This document shows positions 9,386 to 18,713 of a stretch of DNA of 64,000 bases, in pieces. Below the pieces are notes generated by a model. It worked only from the letters and a program-made list of their open reading frames with translations. It was not told where the DNA came from and did not search any database. The DNA comes from Coleofasciculus sp. LEGE 07092. GTDB lineage: Bacteria; Cyanobacteriota; Cyanobacteriia; Cyanobacteriales; Coleofasciculaceae. The translations under genes and the position numbers were made by a program. The DNA is taken from the NCBI RefSeq assembly GCF_015207375.1, contig NZ_JADEWY010000015.1, positions 1 through 64,000 of the forward strand, read 5' to 3'. Within the stretch, counting starts at the first letter, position 1. The number at the start of each line of letters is the position of its first letter.

Positions 9386-10282
9386 TTAATGGGACAAAAT
9401 CCAATCCTGCAAAAGTGGATTAACGATCTCTGGTGCTTCATCCTGAGGACAATGACCCAAGCCTTCTAACGGCATAAATTTTTCTACCTTTGGAAAATTT
9501 TCCCACTCTCGTGCCAAGGCAATTGGTTCCCAAGGGTCTTCCGTTCCCCATAAAATTATGGCTGGACAAGATAGGAGGGGTAACAAATCTTCCGGTAGAG
9601 GACCTTGAGAATAGCGGGTAAAGGCTACAAAGACATCAACCGCCCCTAAATCAGCCGCCGGTGCCATGAGTAAATCCACTAACTCATCCGTGACAGCTTC
9701 CTGATTCCGGTAGGCTTGCAACAAGATTTTGCGTACAACTTGGGGTTTTGCCAGTTGACTGAAAAATAACTCACCAATCCACTTCACCCCTAGTAATCCC
9801 TGCACCACAGGTACTCCTATTCGCCGATGCCAGGGCAATGTTACCCGTTTGCGATCGTGCAGCAGCCGCAGGGAACAGTTGAGCAGGGCAACACCCAAGC
9901 TAATATCGGGATAATCCACAGCAGCTTGCAGAACAACAATACAGCCAATAGAATTACCGATTAAAAATGCTGGACTACCAACAACGTCCCGGCAGAAATC
10001 AGCAACTTGCTGCCCCCAAGTTTCAAAGGTATAGTCTACGCCTATTCCTGGAGTTGGTTTGGCGGAAGCCCCAAAGCCGATTAAGTCCAGGGCATAACAC
10101 CGACAGGTTTCTCCCAAGACGGGTAAATTCTTACGCCAGTGTCCCGAAGATGCCCCAAAGCCATGCACCAGGACTACAGCCGGTCCCTGGTTGCCTTTGA
10201 CTTGGTAGGCAATGGGGAAGTCGCGCCACCTCCAGGTTTTGGTTTCAAAAGTAGAGCTATTGGCAGGGGTAGAGGAAATCAT
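9386..10282 (-). CDS. alpha/beta hydrolase
   Basis: This is an alpha/beta-fold hydrolase of the cyanobacterial epoxide-hydrolase/lipase-like group. VLVHGFGASSGHWRKN gives the oxyanion-hole HG motif. The nucleophile elbow is GNSIGC (Ser), the acid is in WGTEDPWEP, and the His is in EGLGHCPQDE. This start gives 298 aa; the frame stays open 19 codons further upstream, but MISSTPANSS is the more typical N-terminus. The substrate is unknown; homologues are sometimes linked to pigment or lipid metabolism. Confidence 0.85.
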   Translation of the reverse strand: MISSTPANSSTFETKTWRWRDFPIAYQVKGNQGPAVVLVHGFGASSGHWRKNLPVLGETCRCYALDLIGFGASAKPTPGIGVDYTFETWGQQVADFCRDVVGSPAFLIGNSIGCIVVLQAAVDYPDISLGVALLNCSLRLLHDRKRVTLPWHRRIGVPVVQGLLGVKWIGELFFSQLAKPQVVRKILLQAYRNQEAVTDELVDLLMAPAADLGAVDVFVAFTRYSQGPLPEDLLPLLSCPAIILWGTEDPWEPIALAREWENFPKVEKFMPLEGLGHCPQDEAPEIVNPLLQDWILSH

Positions 10283-10456
10283 ACAGGAAAAATCTATAAA
10301 TTTTATTGAATTCTTCTTTACATTCTGTAATAAAATCAAAGAATCTACCGCAAACCAACCCTAGACTCAGAGCCGTAGTTACTCAAACGTTTCCTTTGCA
10401 GCTAGCGTTGGGATTGTGTCACGATTAATTCTGAGAAATTTTTTGGTACTTCCCCG

Positions 10457-11365
10457 ATGCTGGTGCAAACCCCTACTGCTGTTGTCCCGTTCCTGGGCAG
10501 TGAAATTAAGGCGTCCTACGAAACTTCACGAGTTGTTGTCCTCCCGATTCCCTACGAGGCAACGACAACGTATCGCAAAGGCTGCGAGAATGGACCGGAC
10601 GCCCTCTTAGATGCATCTCCTCAATTGGAATACTACGATGATGAGCTAGAGCGGGAATCTTGTTGGGATGCTCAGATTTACACTCATTCTCCCATCGCTG
10701 ATACGAGAGGAGGTCAATCAGTTTCCTCAGAAACCATGCTGCGTCTCACCCGCGAGACAGTATCCCGGTTGATTGAGGATGATAAGTTTGTGATTGCTCT
10801 GGGAGGCGAACACAGTATTACAACTGGGATTGTCGATGCCTACCGCCTTGCTTCCTCAGAACCCTTTACCGTAGTGCAAATCGACGCCCACGGCGACTTG
10901 CGGCATGAGTATGAAGGCTCGATTTACAATCATGCCTGCGTAATGCGCCGGATTGTGGAGATGGGCTTGCCAACCCTACCTGTGGCTATCCGCAGTCTTT
11001 GCCAGGAAGAGGCTAATCTGATTAAGGAAAAATCGATTCCGGTGATGTGGGCGCGGGATATCGCCCAAGACTCGAATTGGATCGATCGCGCGATCGCCAA
11101 TATCTCTACCCAGTGTATATTTATTACCATTGATTTAGATGGAATAGACCCCGCCATGATGCCAGGGGTTGGTACACCTGAACCCGGAGGGTTGAATTGG
11201 TACGCACTCACTGCCTTTTTGCGGCGATTGTTTGAAACCTATGAAGTCATTGGTTGCGACGTGATGGAACTAGCTCCTGTCGTTGATTCAGTTGTCTCTC
11301 AATTTACAGCCGCTAAACTTGTCTATAAGTTAATGGGTTATCAAGTTTTAGCGAAAGGTTGGTAA
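10457..11365 (+). CDS. speB: agmatinase (ureohydrolase family)
   Basis: It hydrolyses agmatine to putrescine and urea in polyamine synthesis. At 302 residues it is of normal length. The binuclear manganese ligands are visible in GGEHS, QIDAHGD and TIDLDGIDP, and GVGTPEPGGL is the family signature. Arginase or guanidinobutyrase activity cannot be fully excluded, because ureohydrolase specificity is hard to read from sequence. The ATG at 10457 is preceded by no strong ribosome site. Transcription is monocistronic or shared with the next gene 78 bases on. Confidence 0.88.
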   Translation: MLVQTPTAVVPFLGSEIKASYETSRVVVLPIPYEATTTYRKGCENGPDALLDASPQLEYYDDELERESCWDAQIYTHSPIADTRGGQSVSSETMLRLTRETVSRLIEDDKFVIALGGEHSITTGIVDAYRLASSEPFTVVQIDAHGDLRHEYEGSIYNHACVMRRIVEMGLPTLPVAIRSLCQEEANLIKEKSIPVMWARDIAQDSNWIDRAIANISTQCIFITIDLDGIDPAMMPGVGTPEPGGLNWYALTAFLRRLFETYEVIGCDVMELAPVVDSVVSQFTAAKLVYKLMGYQVLAKGW

Positions 11366-11443
11366 GGCAGTTTTAAGCAAGTAGTTGGGTTTTAACGTGG
11401 GTTGGGGTGGGAAAGAGAGAATTGTCTAAGAACAACAACTGAT

Positions 11444-11998
11444 ATGAGTCTAATGGAAAAGCTCGGTACTCCCATTGGTAGCTATGCTCCAGATTTTGAA
11501 CTGTTAGGGATTGATGATACAGTTCATCACCTCTCCCGTTATCTGGAAAAGTGGAAGGGAGTGGCAGTGGTATTTATGAGCAACCAATGTCCTTATGTCT
11601 CTTCCTACCTAGATAGGCTCAAACAAATTCAAGCGGAGTTTCAAGATCGGGGATTTACGCTGATTGGCATTAATTCTAATGATCCGAATCAGTACCCAGA
11701 GGATACCTTTAGCAAAATGAAACACTTTGCTAGGTCTAACAAACTGAATTTTCCTTATCTTTGGGATTCAACTCAAGACGTAGCTCAAAGCTTTGGTGCT
11801 GAGAAAACTCCAGAGGCTTTTGCTATTGATGAAGGGGGGGTATTGCGCTATTGCGGTCGAATTGACGATAATGCAAGAGATGCGGCTGCGGTGCAAGTGC
11901 CTTACTTACAGAATGCGATCGCGGCTTTACTGGTTGGGGAAACCGTTTCTCCCAAATCGACCTCCCCTATCGGCAGCCTCGTGGCATGGCGCAGCTAG
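11444..11998 (+). CDS. thioredoxin-fold peroxiredoxin-like protein
   Basis: This AhpC/TSA-type thioredoxin-fold protein has about 185 residues. The active-site-like [10 protein letters not shown] puts Cys49 at the N-terminus of a helix, and [17 protein letters not shown] is the usual C-terminal strand. Related cyanobacterial proteins tend to end PIGCSIKW; here the end is PIGSLVAW, so the C-terminal Cys is replaced by Ser. The start ATG at 11444 is chosen because the frame upstream encodes a non-family Arg-rich stretch. A redox role is inferred. Confidence 0.75.
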   Translation: MSLMEKLGTPIGSYAPDFELLGIDDTVHHLSRYLEKWKGVAVVFMSNQCPYVSSYLDRLKQIQAEFQDRGFTLIGINSNDPNQYPEDTFSKMKHFARSNKLNFPYLWDSTQDVAQSFGAEKTPEAFAIDEGGVLRYCGRIDDNARDAAAVQVPYLQNAIAALLVGETVSPKSTSPIGSLVAWRS

Positions 11999-12066
11999 AG
12001 ACATTAGAACCAAGGGCTGTTATTGTATGGGGGGAGACAAATAGTCAAGAACATAAGAGTCGTAGC

Positions 12067-12795
12067 ATGGGGATGAAATACCGACGGGTTTTACTAAAAG
12101 TCAGCGGTGAAGCCTTGATGGGCAAACTGAGCTACGGCATCGACCCAGCAGTGGTTCAAGACATCGCAGCAGAAATTGCCGAGGTAGTGAGAGATGGCAT
12201 CCAGTTAGCCATGGTTGTGGGTGGCGGTAACATTTTTCGTGGCATCAAAGGAGCAGCAGCGGGCATGGATCGGGCAACCGCTGACTACATCGGTATGATT
12301 GCCACAGTGATGAATGCCATGACCTTGCAAGATGCCTTAGAGCAAATGGGAATACCGACCCGAGTACAAACGGCAATTTCTATGCAAGAAGTGGCAGAAC
12401 CCTATATCCGCCGACGTGCCATCCGCCACTTAGAAAAAGGACGTGTCGTCATTTTTGGTGCCGGCTCGGGAAATCCATTTTTCACCACGGATACCACTGC
12501 CGCCCTGCGAGCCGCAGAAATCGACGCCGAAGTAATCTTTAAGGCTACAAAAGTAGACGGGATTTACGATTCAGACCCCCAGATCAATCCCCAAGCTCAC
12601 CGATATCAAACCCTAACCTATGGGTACGTCCTAGCTCAGGATTTGCGGGTAATGGATAGTACAGCGATCGCCTTGTGTAAAGAAAATAATATCCCGATTA
12701 TGGTATTTGATCTGACAGTGCGGGATAATATCCAACGTGCTGTTAAGGGGGAATCTGTAGGAACATTTGTGGGAGGTTTTTGTGAAGTTAGCTGA
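12067..12795 (+). CDS. pyrH: UMP kinase
   Basis: It phosphorylates UMP to UDP. The amino-acid-kinase fold is clear: [40 protein letters not shown] and the nucleotide loop [10 protein letters not shown]. It has 243 residues from the ATG at 12067; the upstream open frame is an extension without homology. It overlaps frr by 14 bases, the classic pyrH-frr pair, which implies translational coupling. Confidence 0.97.
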   Translation: MGMKYRRVLLKVSGEALMGKLSYGIDPAVVQDIAAEIAEVVRDGIQLAMVVGGGNIFRGIKGAAAGMDRATADYIGMIATVMNAMTLQDALEQMGIPTRVQTAISMQEVAEPYIRRRAIRHLEKGRVVIFGAGSGNPFFTTDTTAALRAAEIDAEVIFKATKVDGIYDSDPQINPQAHRYQTLTYGYVLAQDLRVMDSTAIALCKENNIPIMVFDLTVRDNIQRAVKGESVGTFVGGFCEVS

Positions 12796-13330
12796 CGTTG
12801 AAAGTCATATGCAGAAAGCTGTTGAGTCAACGCAACGGTCTTTCAATACGATTCGCACGGGTCGCGCTAATACCAGTCTCCTAGACCGGATCATGGTGGA
12901 ATATTATGGCACTCCAACCCCCCTAAAATCTCTGGCAAACATCAACACGCCAGATGCAAGCACAATTACCATTCAACCTTACGACAAGGGTAGCCTAACC
13001 CAGATTGAGAAAGCGATATCGCTGTCAGATGTTGGCTTAACTCCCAGCAACGACGGTCAGATCGTTCGGTTGAACATTCCACCCCTAACGAGTGAACGCC
13101 GCCAGGAATTCGTAAAAATGGCAGGCAAGTATGCCGAAGAAGGGAAAGTCTCTATTCGCAACATCCGCCGCGATGCCGTTGACTCTGTCCGTAAACAGGA
13201 AAAAAACAGCGAAATTTCGGAAGATGAATCGCGAGACCTTCAGGATCAGATTCAAAAGTTAACTGATAAGTACGCCAGCAAAGTTGACGAGTTGTTAGCT
13301 GAGAAAGAACAAGATATCACCACAGTTTAA
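12782..13330 (+). CDS. frr: ribosome recycling factor
   Basis: RRF dissociates post-termination ribosomes with EF-G. This 182-residue protein has the family landmarks [20 protein letters not shown] and [10 protein letters not shown], and the C-terminal helix ending in a DELLAEKE-type segment. The start is the GTG at 12782 ([15 protein letters not shown]), which lies inside the end of pyrH. GGGAGG lies 8 bases upstream and supports this choice over the TTG at 12767. Confidence 0.97.
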   Translation: MKLADVESHMQKAVESTQRSFNTIRTGRANTSLLDRIMVEYYGTPTPLKSLANINTPDASTITIQPYDKGSLTQIEKAISLSDVGLTPSNDGQIVRLNIPPLTSERRQEFVKMAGKYAEEGKVSIRNIRRDAVDSVRKQEKNSEISEDESRDLQDQIQKLTDKYASKVDELLAEKEQDITTV

Positions 13331-13354
13331 TGTTTTTGGGAACGTTTAAGCATA

Positions 13355-14488
13355 ATGTTTGACTGCATAATTGTCGGTGCAGGTCCTGCTGGTGGAACTG
13401 CCGCTTATCACCTCGCAAAACGAGGACGTTCGGTTCTGGTTCTAGATAAAGAAACTTTCCCTCGCTACAAACCCTGCGGAGGTGGAGTTTCACCAGCCGT
13501 TCAACAGTGGTTTGATTTTGACTTTGCACCTGCCATATCCCTGAAAACTAGCAGAGTGCGCTACACCTGGAATATGAGCGATCCGGTGGATGTGAATCTG
13601 AAGAATATCGAACCTGTTTGGATGGTGCAGCGCGATGTTTTCGACCAGTTTTTGATTCAGCAGGCACAGCAACAGGGAGTTCAATTCCAAGACGGAACAG
13701 CAGTAACGAGTATTGCGTTTAAAAGCGATCGCTGGCAAGTCAGCACTGCCAATGGCACAATGGAGGGCCGCTACCTGATTGCGGCTGACGGAGCTAAGGG
13801 ACCTATGGCAAAATGGCTGGGTTTTAAAGAACGCCAACAGCGTTCGGCAGCAGCTTTAGAGGCTGGAAACTCAGTATCAGCCACAGCCGAACCAACGATT
13901 CACTTTGATTTCGGTCAACTGAAAAACGGCTACATCTGGAATTTTCCCAAAGCAGGGGGGATTTCGATTGGTATCGGCAATCTTCGCGGTGGTGGCAATC
14001 AAGATTTGACCAAGATAGTTGGCAATTATGGCAAGCAGTTGGGTCTGGATCTGAAAACCTCTCAACAATATGAGCATACTCTGTGCCTGTGGGATGGCAA
14101 CCAAAAGCTGCACGCCCAGAATGCTCTTTTAGCTGGGGAAGCGGCTAGTGTGGTCGATCCGTTTACGGCAGAGGGAATTCGTCCCTCAATGTACAGCGGT
14201 TTAAAGGCGGCTGAGGCGATTGATGGGGCTTTAGCAGGCGATGCTAATGCTTTGGAAAACTACACCCAGGTAATCCATGAAGAATGGGGGAGTGATATGG
14301 TATGGGCGCAGCGCTTGGCAGGCACGTTCTACCGCTTCCCGAAGGTTGGCTATAAAGTCGGTGTGAAGCGACCCCAGGCGACAATGATTATGCTCAAAAT
14401 TCTCTGCGGAGAACTGCGTTACTCGGAGGTGGTAAACAGTGCCCTTAAGCGCTTGGGTGGCAGCTTTATTCCCGGAATGGGGGGTTGA
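13355..14488 (+). CDS. geranylgeranyl reductase family flavoprotein
   Basis: This FAD-dependent oxidoreductase belongs to the geranylgeranyl reductase family. Residues 5-20 carry the dinucleotide fold IIVGAGPAGGTAAYHLA, residues near 45 carry YKPCGGGVS, a family hallmark, and GEAASVVDPFTAEGI is the second FAD motif. At 377 aa it is shorter than typical ChlP, so it is more likely the paralogue often found after frr in cyanobacteria than chlP itself. The substrate, probably an isoprenoid chain, is not known. A terminator follows. Confidence 0.85.
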   Translation: MFDCIIVGAGPAGGTAAYHLAKRGRSVLVLDKETFPRYKPCGGGVSPAVQQWFDFDFAPAISLKTSRVRYTWNMSDPVDVNLKNIEPVWMVQRDVFDQFLIQQAQQQGVQFQDGTAVTSIAFKSDRWQVSTANGTMEGRYLIAADGAKGPMAKWLGFKERQQRSAAALEAGNSVSATAEPTIHFDFGQLKNGYIWNFPKAGGISIGIGNLRGGGNQDLTKIVGNYGKQLGLDLKTSQQYEHTLCLWDGNQKLHAQNALLAGEAASVVDPFTAEGIRPSMYSGLKAAEAIDGALAGDANALENYTQVIHEEWGSDMVWAQRLAGTFYRFPKVGYKVGVKRPQATMIMLKILCGELRYSEVVNSALKRLGGSFIPGMGG

Positions 14489-14510
14489 TCGTATTGTTAT
14501 AAAGTCAATG

Positions 14511-14543
14511 AAAAATCCCACGGAAACGGTTCTGTGGGATTTC
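14511..14543 (+). terminator. intrinsic terminator after the flavoprotein gene
   Basis: AAATCCCACGGAA pairs with TTCTGTGGGATTT through a 13-bp stem with one G-U pair and a short loop, giving A-tract/T-tract borders on both strands. It separates the frr/flavoprotein unit from the next gene. Confidence 0.8.
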
Positions 14544-14592
14544 GTGGATGTTTGGCTCGATTGTCGCCAAAAGTGAAAATTACTGGACAGCT

Positions 14593-15210
14593 ATGACAAG
14601 CAGCAATCAACTTCAAACCACTCCCTCAATAGATCCAGCACTCGAAGAGGCGATCGCATTTTTAACCACTTCATCTGCAACACCACCTGCGTCTGAATCT
14701 GTGGTTGAAGCACTACTACAAGCAGAGAAGACGGCTAAAAAGGTTAAACTGCGCCATAGCTATTCCCAGTTGTTAGGCAGTTGGCGATTGGGATTTATAA
14801 CGGGGACAAAGCGATCGCGAAAAAGAGCAGGGGTTATCCTAGGAGCAGGACGGTTTTTGCCGAAGTGGGTCAAAATTCACTTATCGTACTCTCCATCAGA
14901 ACCCGGTACTGAGCAAGGAACTGTGCAAAATTCCGTTGAACTTGGACTGCTACAGATAGTTCTCACAGGTCCCACACAGTTTTTTTCAAAGACCAATATA
15001 CTAGCATTCGACTTTACCCGGATAAGAGTGTCATTATTGGGACTAAACTTATACGAAGGGTACATTCGAGGGGGTCGAAACCGGGAAGCCCGCTTTTATG
15101 AGCAAAGTGTGAAAGAGCAGGCATTTTTCACCTACTTCCTGGTGCAAGAGGGTTCTATTGCTGCTAGGGGTCGGGGAGGTGGATTAGCGTTGTGGGCAAA
15201 GGTGAGCTAA
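14593..15210 (+). CDS. conserved cyanobacterial protein, fibrillin-like
   Basis: This protein has 205 residues. After a low-complexity N-terminus, LLGSWRLGFITGTK, a central beta-rich region with LSYSP and FDFTRIRVSLLG, and the ending ARGRGGGLALWAKVS suggest a lipocalin/PAP-fibrillin-like barrel. That is a shape judgement, not a firm family call. The ATG at 14593 is chosen over an upstream ATG that would lie inside the terminator region. It has no signal peptide or membrane segment. The function is unknown. Confidence 0.6.
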   Translation: MTSSNQLQTTPSIDPALEEAIAFLTTSSATPPASESVVEALLQAEKTAKKVKLRHSYSQLLGSWRLGFITGTKRSRKRAGVILGAGRFLPKWVKIHLSYSPSEPGTEQGTVQNSVELGLLQIVLTGPTQFFSKTNILAFDFTRIRVSLLGLNLYEGYIRGGRNREARFYEQSVKEQAFFTYFLVQEGSIAARGRGGGLALWAKVS

Positions 15211-15262
15211 TGTGATCGCCCAATATCATAGAACCAATGCGATCGCCATCGTCAGGGTTGGC

Positions 15263-16519
15263 TTACGGAAAAACTCGACTCGGAGAGGTTACAGGAGCAC
15301 TGGGATGATTGTAAGTACCCCATTCTCGAATACCGCGATCGCTCAATACTGATTCAGCATGGCGAATTTGAGGTTCAGTCCCCTCAATCAGAACCAGATA
15401 CTCTCCATTCGAGACGCGATCAATGTAAATTTTGGCTCGATCTTCAGGAATACCCATCCCAATTAACACACCTAAAAAACCACCAGCCGCAGCACCAATC
15501 GCACCTCCGGCTAAAGTAGAAGCGATCGCTGTCGCTTCGGCTCCCACAAACACAATGGGACCAATACCAGGAACTGCCAAACTTCCCAAACCAACCAGCA
15601 AGCCTGTCAATCCGCCCAAAGCACCACCGGCAAGCGCACCCGTTGCAGCACCCTCACCCGCTTTAGTATCAGTAGGTTCGCTCATATCAGCCCCAGCAAC
15701 CTGTTCTCGACCCTGATTATCTCGCGCAATCACAGAAACCTTGCTCATATCAAACCTAGCCGCTCTCAATGTATTAAGGGCAGCGTCAAGTTCTGCATAG
15801 CTCGGAAAAACCCCAACCGCTCGTATGCGGTGAGTCACGGGTGTAGCCGCAGTAGTTGGAGTTACAGTCGCAGGAGGTAAGGGTTCACCCAAAGGTCCGG
15901 TAGTCGTCGTTCCCAGTGGCGCTGGATATCCAAAATTCCCAGCGGCAATGGGACTGGTATACATAGGATCGGCAGTATTAACCGGGGGAATTTCATAAAT
16001 TCTCCATTCTTGTACTCCTCGCAGGGTAAGCACAGAAGCCGCACGCTTCATATCTTCATCCGTGCCGTCTACAATCACCAAATATTCCCCTCTCTCAAGC
16101 CGATCATGGTAGATATACGCTTCTGATTCGGGAATACCCAAACCCATTAATGCACCCAACAAGCCACCAGCCGCCGTGCCAATTGCACCGCCAGCCAAAG
16201 TCGTACCAATAACAGAAGCTATTGCCCCCCCAACCAGAATAGGTCCTACTCCCGGAACCGTAATTGCACTTAAGGCTCCGATTAAACCGATAATCCCTCC
16301 TGCAACGCCACCCGTGACGGCACCCGCAGCCGCACCCTCAGCCGCCTCATTACCCGTATCATCTTGCACATTTACACCGGCGATGCGATCGCTATCTCGT
16401 GCAATGATCGAGATTTTGCTCATGGGAAAACCAGCATCCCTAAGTTCTTGCAGTGCGCGTTTTGCTTCTTGACGAGTTGAAAAAATACCAATTGCCCGCT
16501 TGTGTTGACCTAATACCAT
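15263..16519 (-). CDS. duplicated glycine-zipper stress protein (17M-like)
   Basis: This 418-residue protein has two copies of the same module. Each copy has an AIGIFSTRQEAKRALQEL/AVGVFPSYAELDAALNTL domain resembling the general stress protein 17M fold. Each also has a long Gly/Ala-rich hydrophobic glycine zipper and a YLVIVDGTDEDM/YLVLIEGTEPQI strand. The zippers may insert in or associate with membranes. GGAGGA lies 7 bases before the ATG at 16519, which decides the start. It is divergent from the kinase gene at 16916. A stress role is inferred from family resemblance only. Confidence 0.75.
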   Translation of the reverse strand: MVLGQHKRAIGIFSTRQEAKRALQELRDAGFPMSKISIIARDSDRIAGVNVQDDTGNEAAEGAAAGAVTGGVAGGIIGLIGALSAITVPGVGPILVGGAIASVIGTTLAGGAIGTAAGGLLGALMGLGIPESEAYIYHDRLERGEYLVIVDGTDEDMKRAASVLTLRGVQEWRIYEIPPVNTADPMYTSPIAAGNFGYPAPLGTTTTGPLGEPLPPATVTPTTAATPVTHRIRAVGVFPSYAELDAALNTLRAARFDMSKVSVIARDNQGREQVAGADMSEPTDTKAGEGAATGALAGGALGGLTGLLVGLGSLAVPGIGPIVFVGAEATAIASTLAGGAIGAAAGGFLGVLIGMGIPEDRAKIYIDRVSNGEYLVLIEGTEPQIRHAESVLSDRGIREWGTYNHPSAPVTSPSRVFP

Positions 16520-16915
16520 TATTTCTTCCTCCATCTAGGAATTACCAGACCAACACTACTCTTAAATCAAATTAAAGTTTCAGCTTTGTGCTGGCGCTGC
16601 TACCTTCCTATTGCTACATTTTTGGAGAAGCAATTCATCAGTCGATAGAGATAATCAACAAAGCTTTTCCCCTATCTACAGAAAGATTTTAGAAAATTGA
16701 TGGAATGAAATCCTAACCAACGACAGCTAAATTTTAAAAAAATGGTTTCAAAAATAGTTTAAATGCCAGCCCTCAAAACGGATCTGCCTTTAGAATCAAG
16801 CTATTCACGGAAATTTCGACTAATAAGTTCGGTTTTACGACCCCAGATCGATGAACGATCCCAGTATCCTCGTAATTAGACGAGTGGAACTTGCTGTGCA
16901 TGGGGATAGAAAGCG
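16520..16915. promoter_or_regulatory. divergent intergenic region
   Basis: These 396 AT-rich bases lie between the glycine-zipper gene and the kinase gene. They must contain both promoters. I see no tRNA, repeat or strong hairpin in it. Confidence 0.5.
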
Positions 16916-18553
16916 GTGCAAAAGTGGTTGTTACCAAGCTTAAGTGAAGTTCTAGCCCAGAGTATACAAACTGGGCAACATGATAAAACTGTGCCTCCGG
17001 TCGAACCAACGACTGTAACCGAAAAGGGACAGCGAGGTGCTACAAGTTCCTGGACTAAGGAACTAATACGATCGCAACGGGAGTGGAAAAGCGCGATCGC
17101 GTCCTTAGAACAGTTGCTATTGCAATTAATTTCTCAAGCAGGTAGCGGTTGTGATTCCCTATCGCTTCAAGGATTAGTACTATCGGGTCCTGTACCCATT
17201 TTATGTCACGCCGATCTACTTTCCCGTTTCCAAACCGGGATTTTTACGACCGAGGCATTGAAAGGTTGGAGTTGGATGCCTTTTCAATTGCCTGCTGCCA
17301 AACAAAAACAACCTCCACAGGTTAACGCTAGTACCTGTGAACTACCCTTGTTTCCTGCTGACCCCTTAGCATCAGAGCAGTTTTGTTTGGTATTTACCCC
17401 TAACTTTAGTTTAGTGATGGTCTGCGGTCAAGACCAGACGGGGATTCCTGCTTTTCGTTTCTCCTTCGATCCAGAAGATATTCAACAGGCTTGGGCATCC
17501 CTTTACCCCCGGCTATTATTGACGAGTCCCCATCAGCTCAGTCGATTAGAAACTTTGGTCAAACAGTTTGATACCCAACCACCAGATTACCGCTTTGTAA
17601 TGCAATTTGGGCGTCTGTTGCTCCAAAATTTACCCGATATGCCCCAAGCTGAGAAAATCGAAACCATACCCATCACACCTAGTTGTCCGGTGACTCAAGC
17701 TTTTAAATCTCAACCGGCGAGTGAGACATTACGCGATCGCGAGTGGCAACCGTTGACGAAAAACGAGCCGCGCAATGGGAGCAAGCTATCTCAGTCTCCT
17801 GAGGCTACCCCTGATATTGAACTTTTGCAAGCTCTAACCCATGAAATTCGGACGCCACTGACGACGATTCGCACCCTAACTAAACTGTTGCTCAAGCGCC
17901 GCGATTTGGTTCCGGAAGTAATCCGACGTCTAGAAATTATTGACCATGAATGTACTGAACAAATCAATCGCATGGAATTGATTTTCAGGGCAGTAGAATT
18001 AGAAACAGCAGCAGCCAAAAAAGCGCCAGTTAACCTGACGTCTATGTCCCTGGCTCAAATCTTCCAGCACAGTATCCCCCGTTGGCAAAAGCAAGCACAG
18101 CGGCGCAATTTAACCTTAGATGTTGTCCTGCCTCAAAATCTGCCCACGGTGGTGAGCAATCCTAACTTACTCGATCAGGTACTGACCGGTTTAGTGGAGA
18201 ATTTTACCCGCACGCTGCCGGCAGGCAGTCACATTCAGGTGCAGGTTACTCCGGCTGGCGATCAGTTGAAGTTGCAATTTCAGTCTCAGTCTGATGATGA
18301 AAATTCTGATAGTCAAAATAATTCAGAAAATTCAACCTGTTCAACACTAAAGTCAATTGGTCAGCTTTTGATTTTCCAGCCAGAAACAGGTTGTCTTAGC
18401 TTAAATCTGAATGTGACCAAACATCTGTTTCAAGCATTGGGTGGAAAACTAATTGTGCGCCAGCGTCCTCAAGAAGGGGAAGTGATGACGATTTTTTTAC
18501 CCCTAGAGGTGGGTAACACAACCCTTGATACTCAACGGGAAATCGTGGCTTGA
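16916..18553 (+). CDS. histidine kinase-like protein with degenerate ATPase domain
   Basis: This protein has 545 residues. The N-terminal sensory half (about 1-230) has no membrane segment. The stretch LPLFPADPLASEQFCLVF resembles the corresponding part of the kinase at 18714. HisKA holds the phospho-acceptor His309 in ALTHEIRTPLTTI. In the ATPase region only an N-box remnant (LVENF) remains; the DxGxG and GxGLGL boxes are missing and replaced by a Ser/Asn/Asp-rich insert and an IFQPETGCLSLNLNVTKHLF segment. Autophosphorylation by itself therefore looks unlikely. The start is GTG at 16916 (VQKWLLPSLSEVL). It is convergent with the next kinase gene. Confidence 0.8.
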   Translation: MQKWLLPSLSEVLAQSIQTGQHDKTVPPVEPTTVTEKGQRGATSSWTKELIRSQREWKSAIASLEQLLLQLISQAGSGCDSLSLQGLVLSGPVPILCHADLLSRFQTGIFTTEALKGWSWMPFQLPAAKQKQPPQVNASTCELPLFPADPLASEQFCLVFTPNFSLVMVCGQDQTGIPAFRFSFDPEDIQQAWASLYPRLLLTSPHQLSRLETLVKQFDTQPPDYRFVMQFGRLLLQNLPDMPQAEKIETIPITPSCPVTQAFKSQPASETLRDREWQPLTKNEPRNGSKLSQSPEATPDIELLQALTHEIRTPLTTIRTLTKLLLKRRDLVPEVIRRLEIIDHECTEQINRMELIFRAVELETAAAKKAPVNLTSMSLAQIFQHSIPRWQKQAQRRNLTLDVVLPQNLPTVVSNPNLLDQVLTGLVENFTRTLPAGSHIQVQVTPAGDQLKLQFQSQSDDENSDSQNNSENSTCSTLKSIGQLLIFQPETGCLSLNLNVTKHLFQALGGKLIVRQRPQEGEVMTIFLPLEVGNTTLDTQREIVA

Positions 18554-18713
18554 GAAATAAATGAGGTTTAATACAAGGTTTTGCTCTTACTCCTAGCCCA
18601 TTGGTGACAAGTTATTGGTTTAAGCCTCTTCTAAAATAGCTGTCTTACTTTACTTTTATGTCCCTTTTGTGTCCACGAATCAAATCCACCTGCTATAGTC
18701 TAAAGGAGCGAGG

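Noticed and set aside
15432-15716. 94-codon rightward frame rich in Pro and Ala opposite the glycine-zipper gene
   Set aside because: It is the antisense reading of the Gly/Ala repeat; the same happens at 16176-16472.
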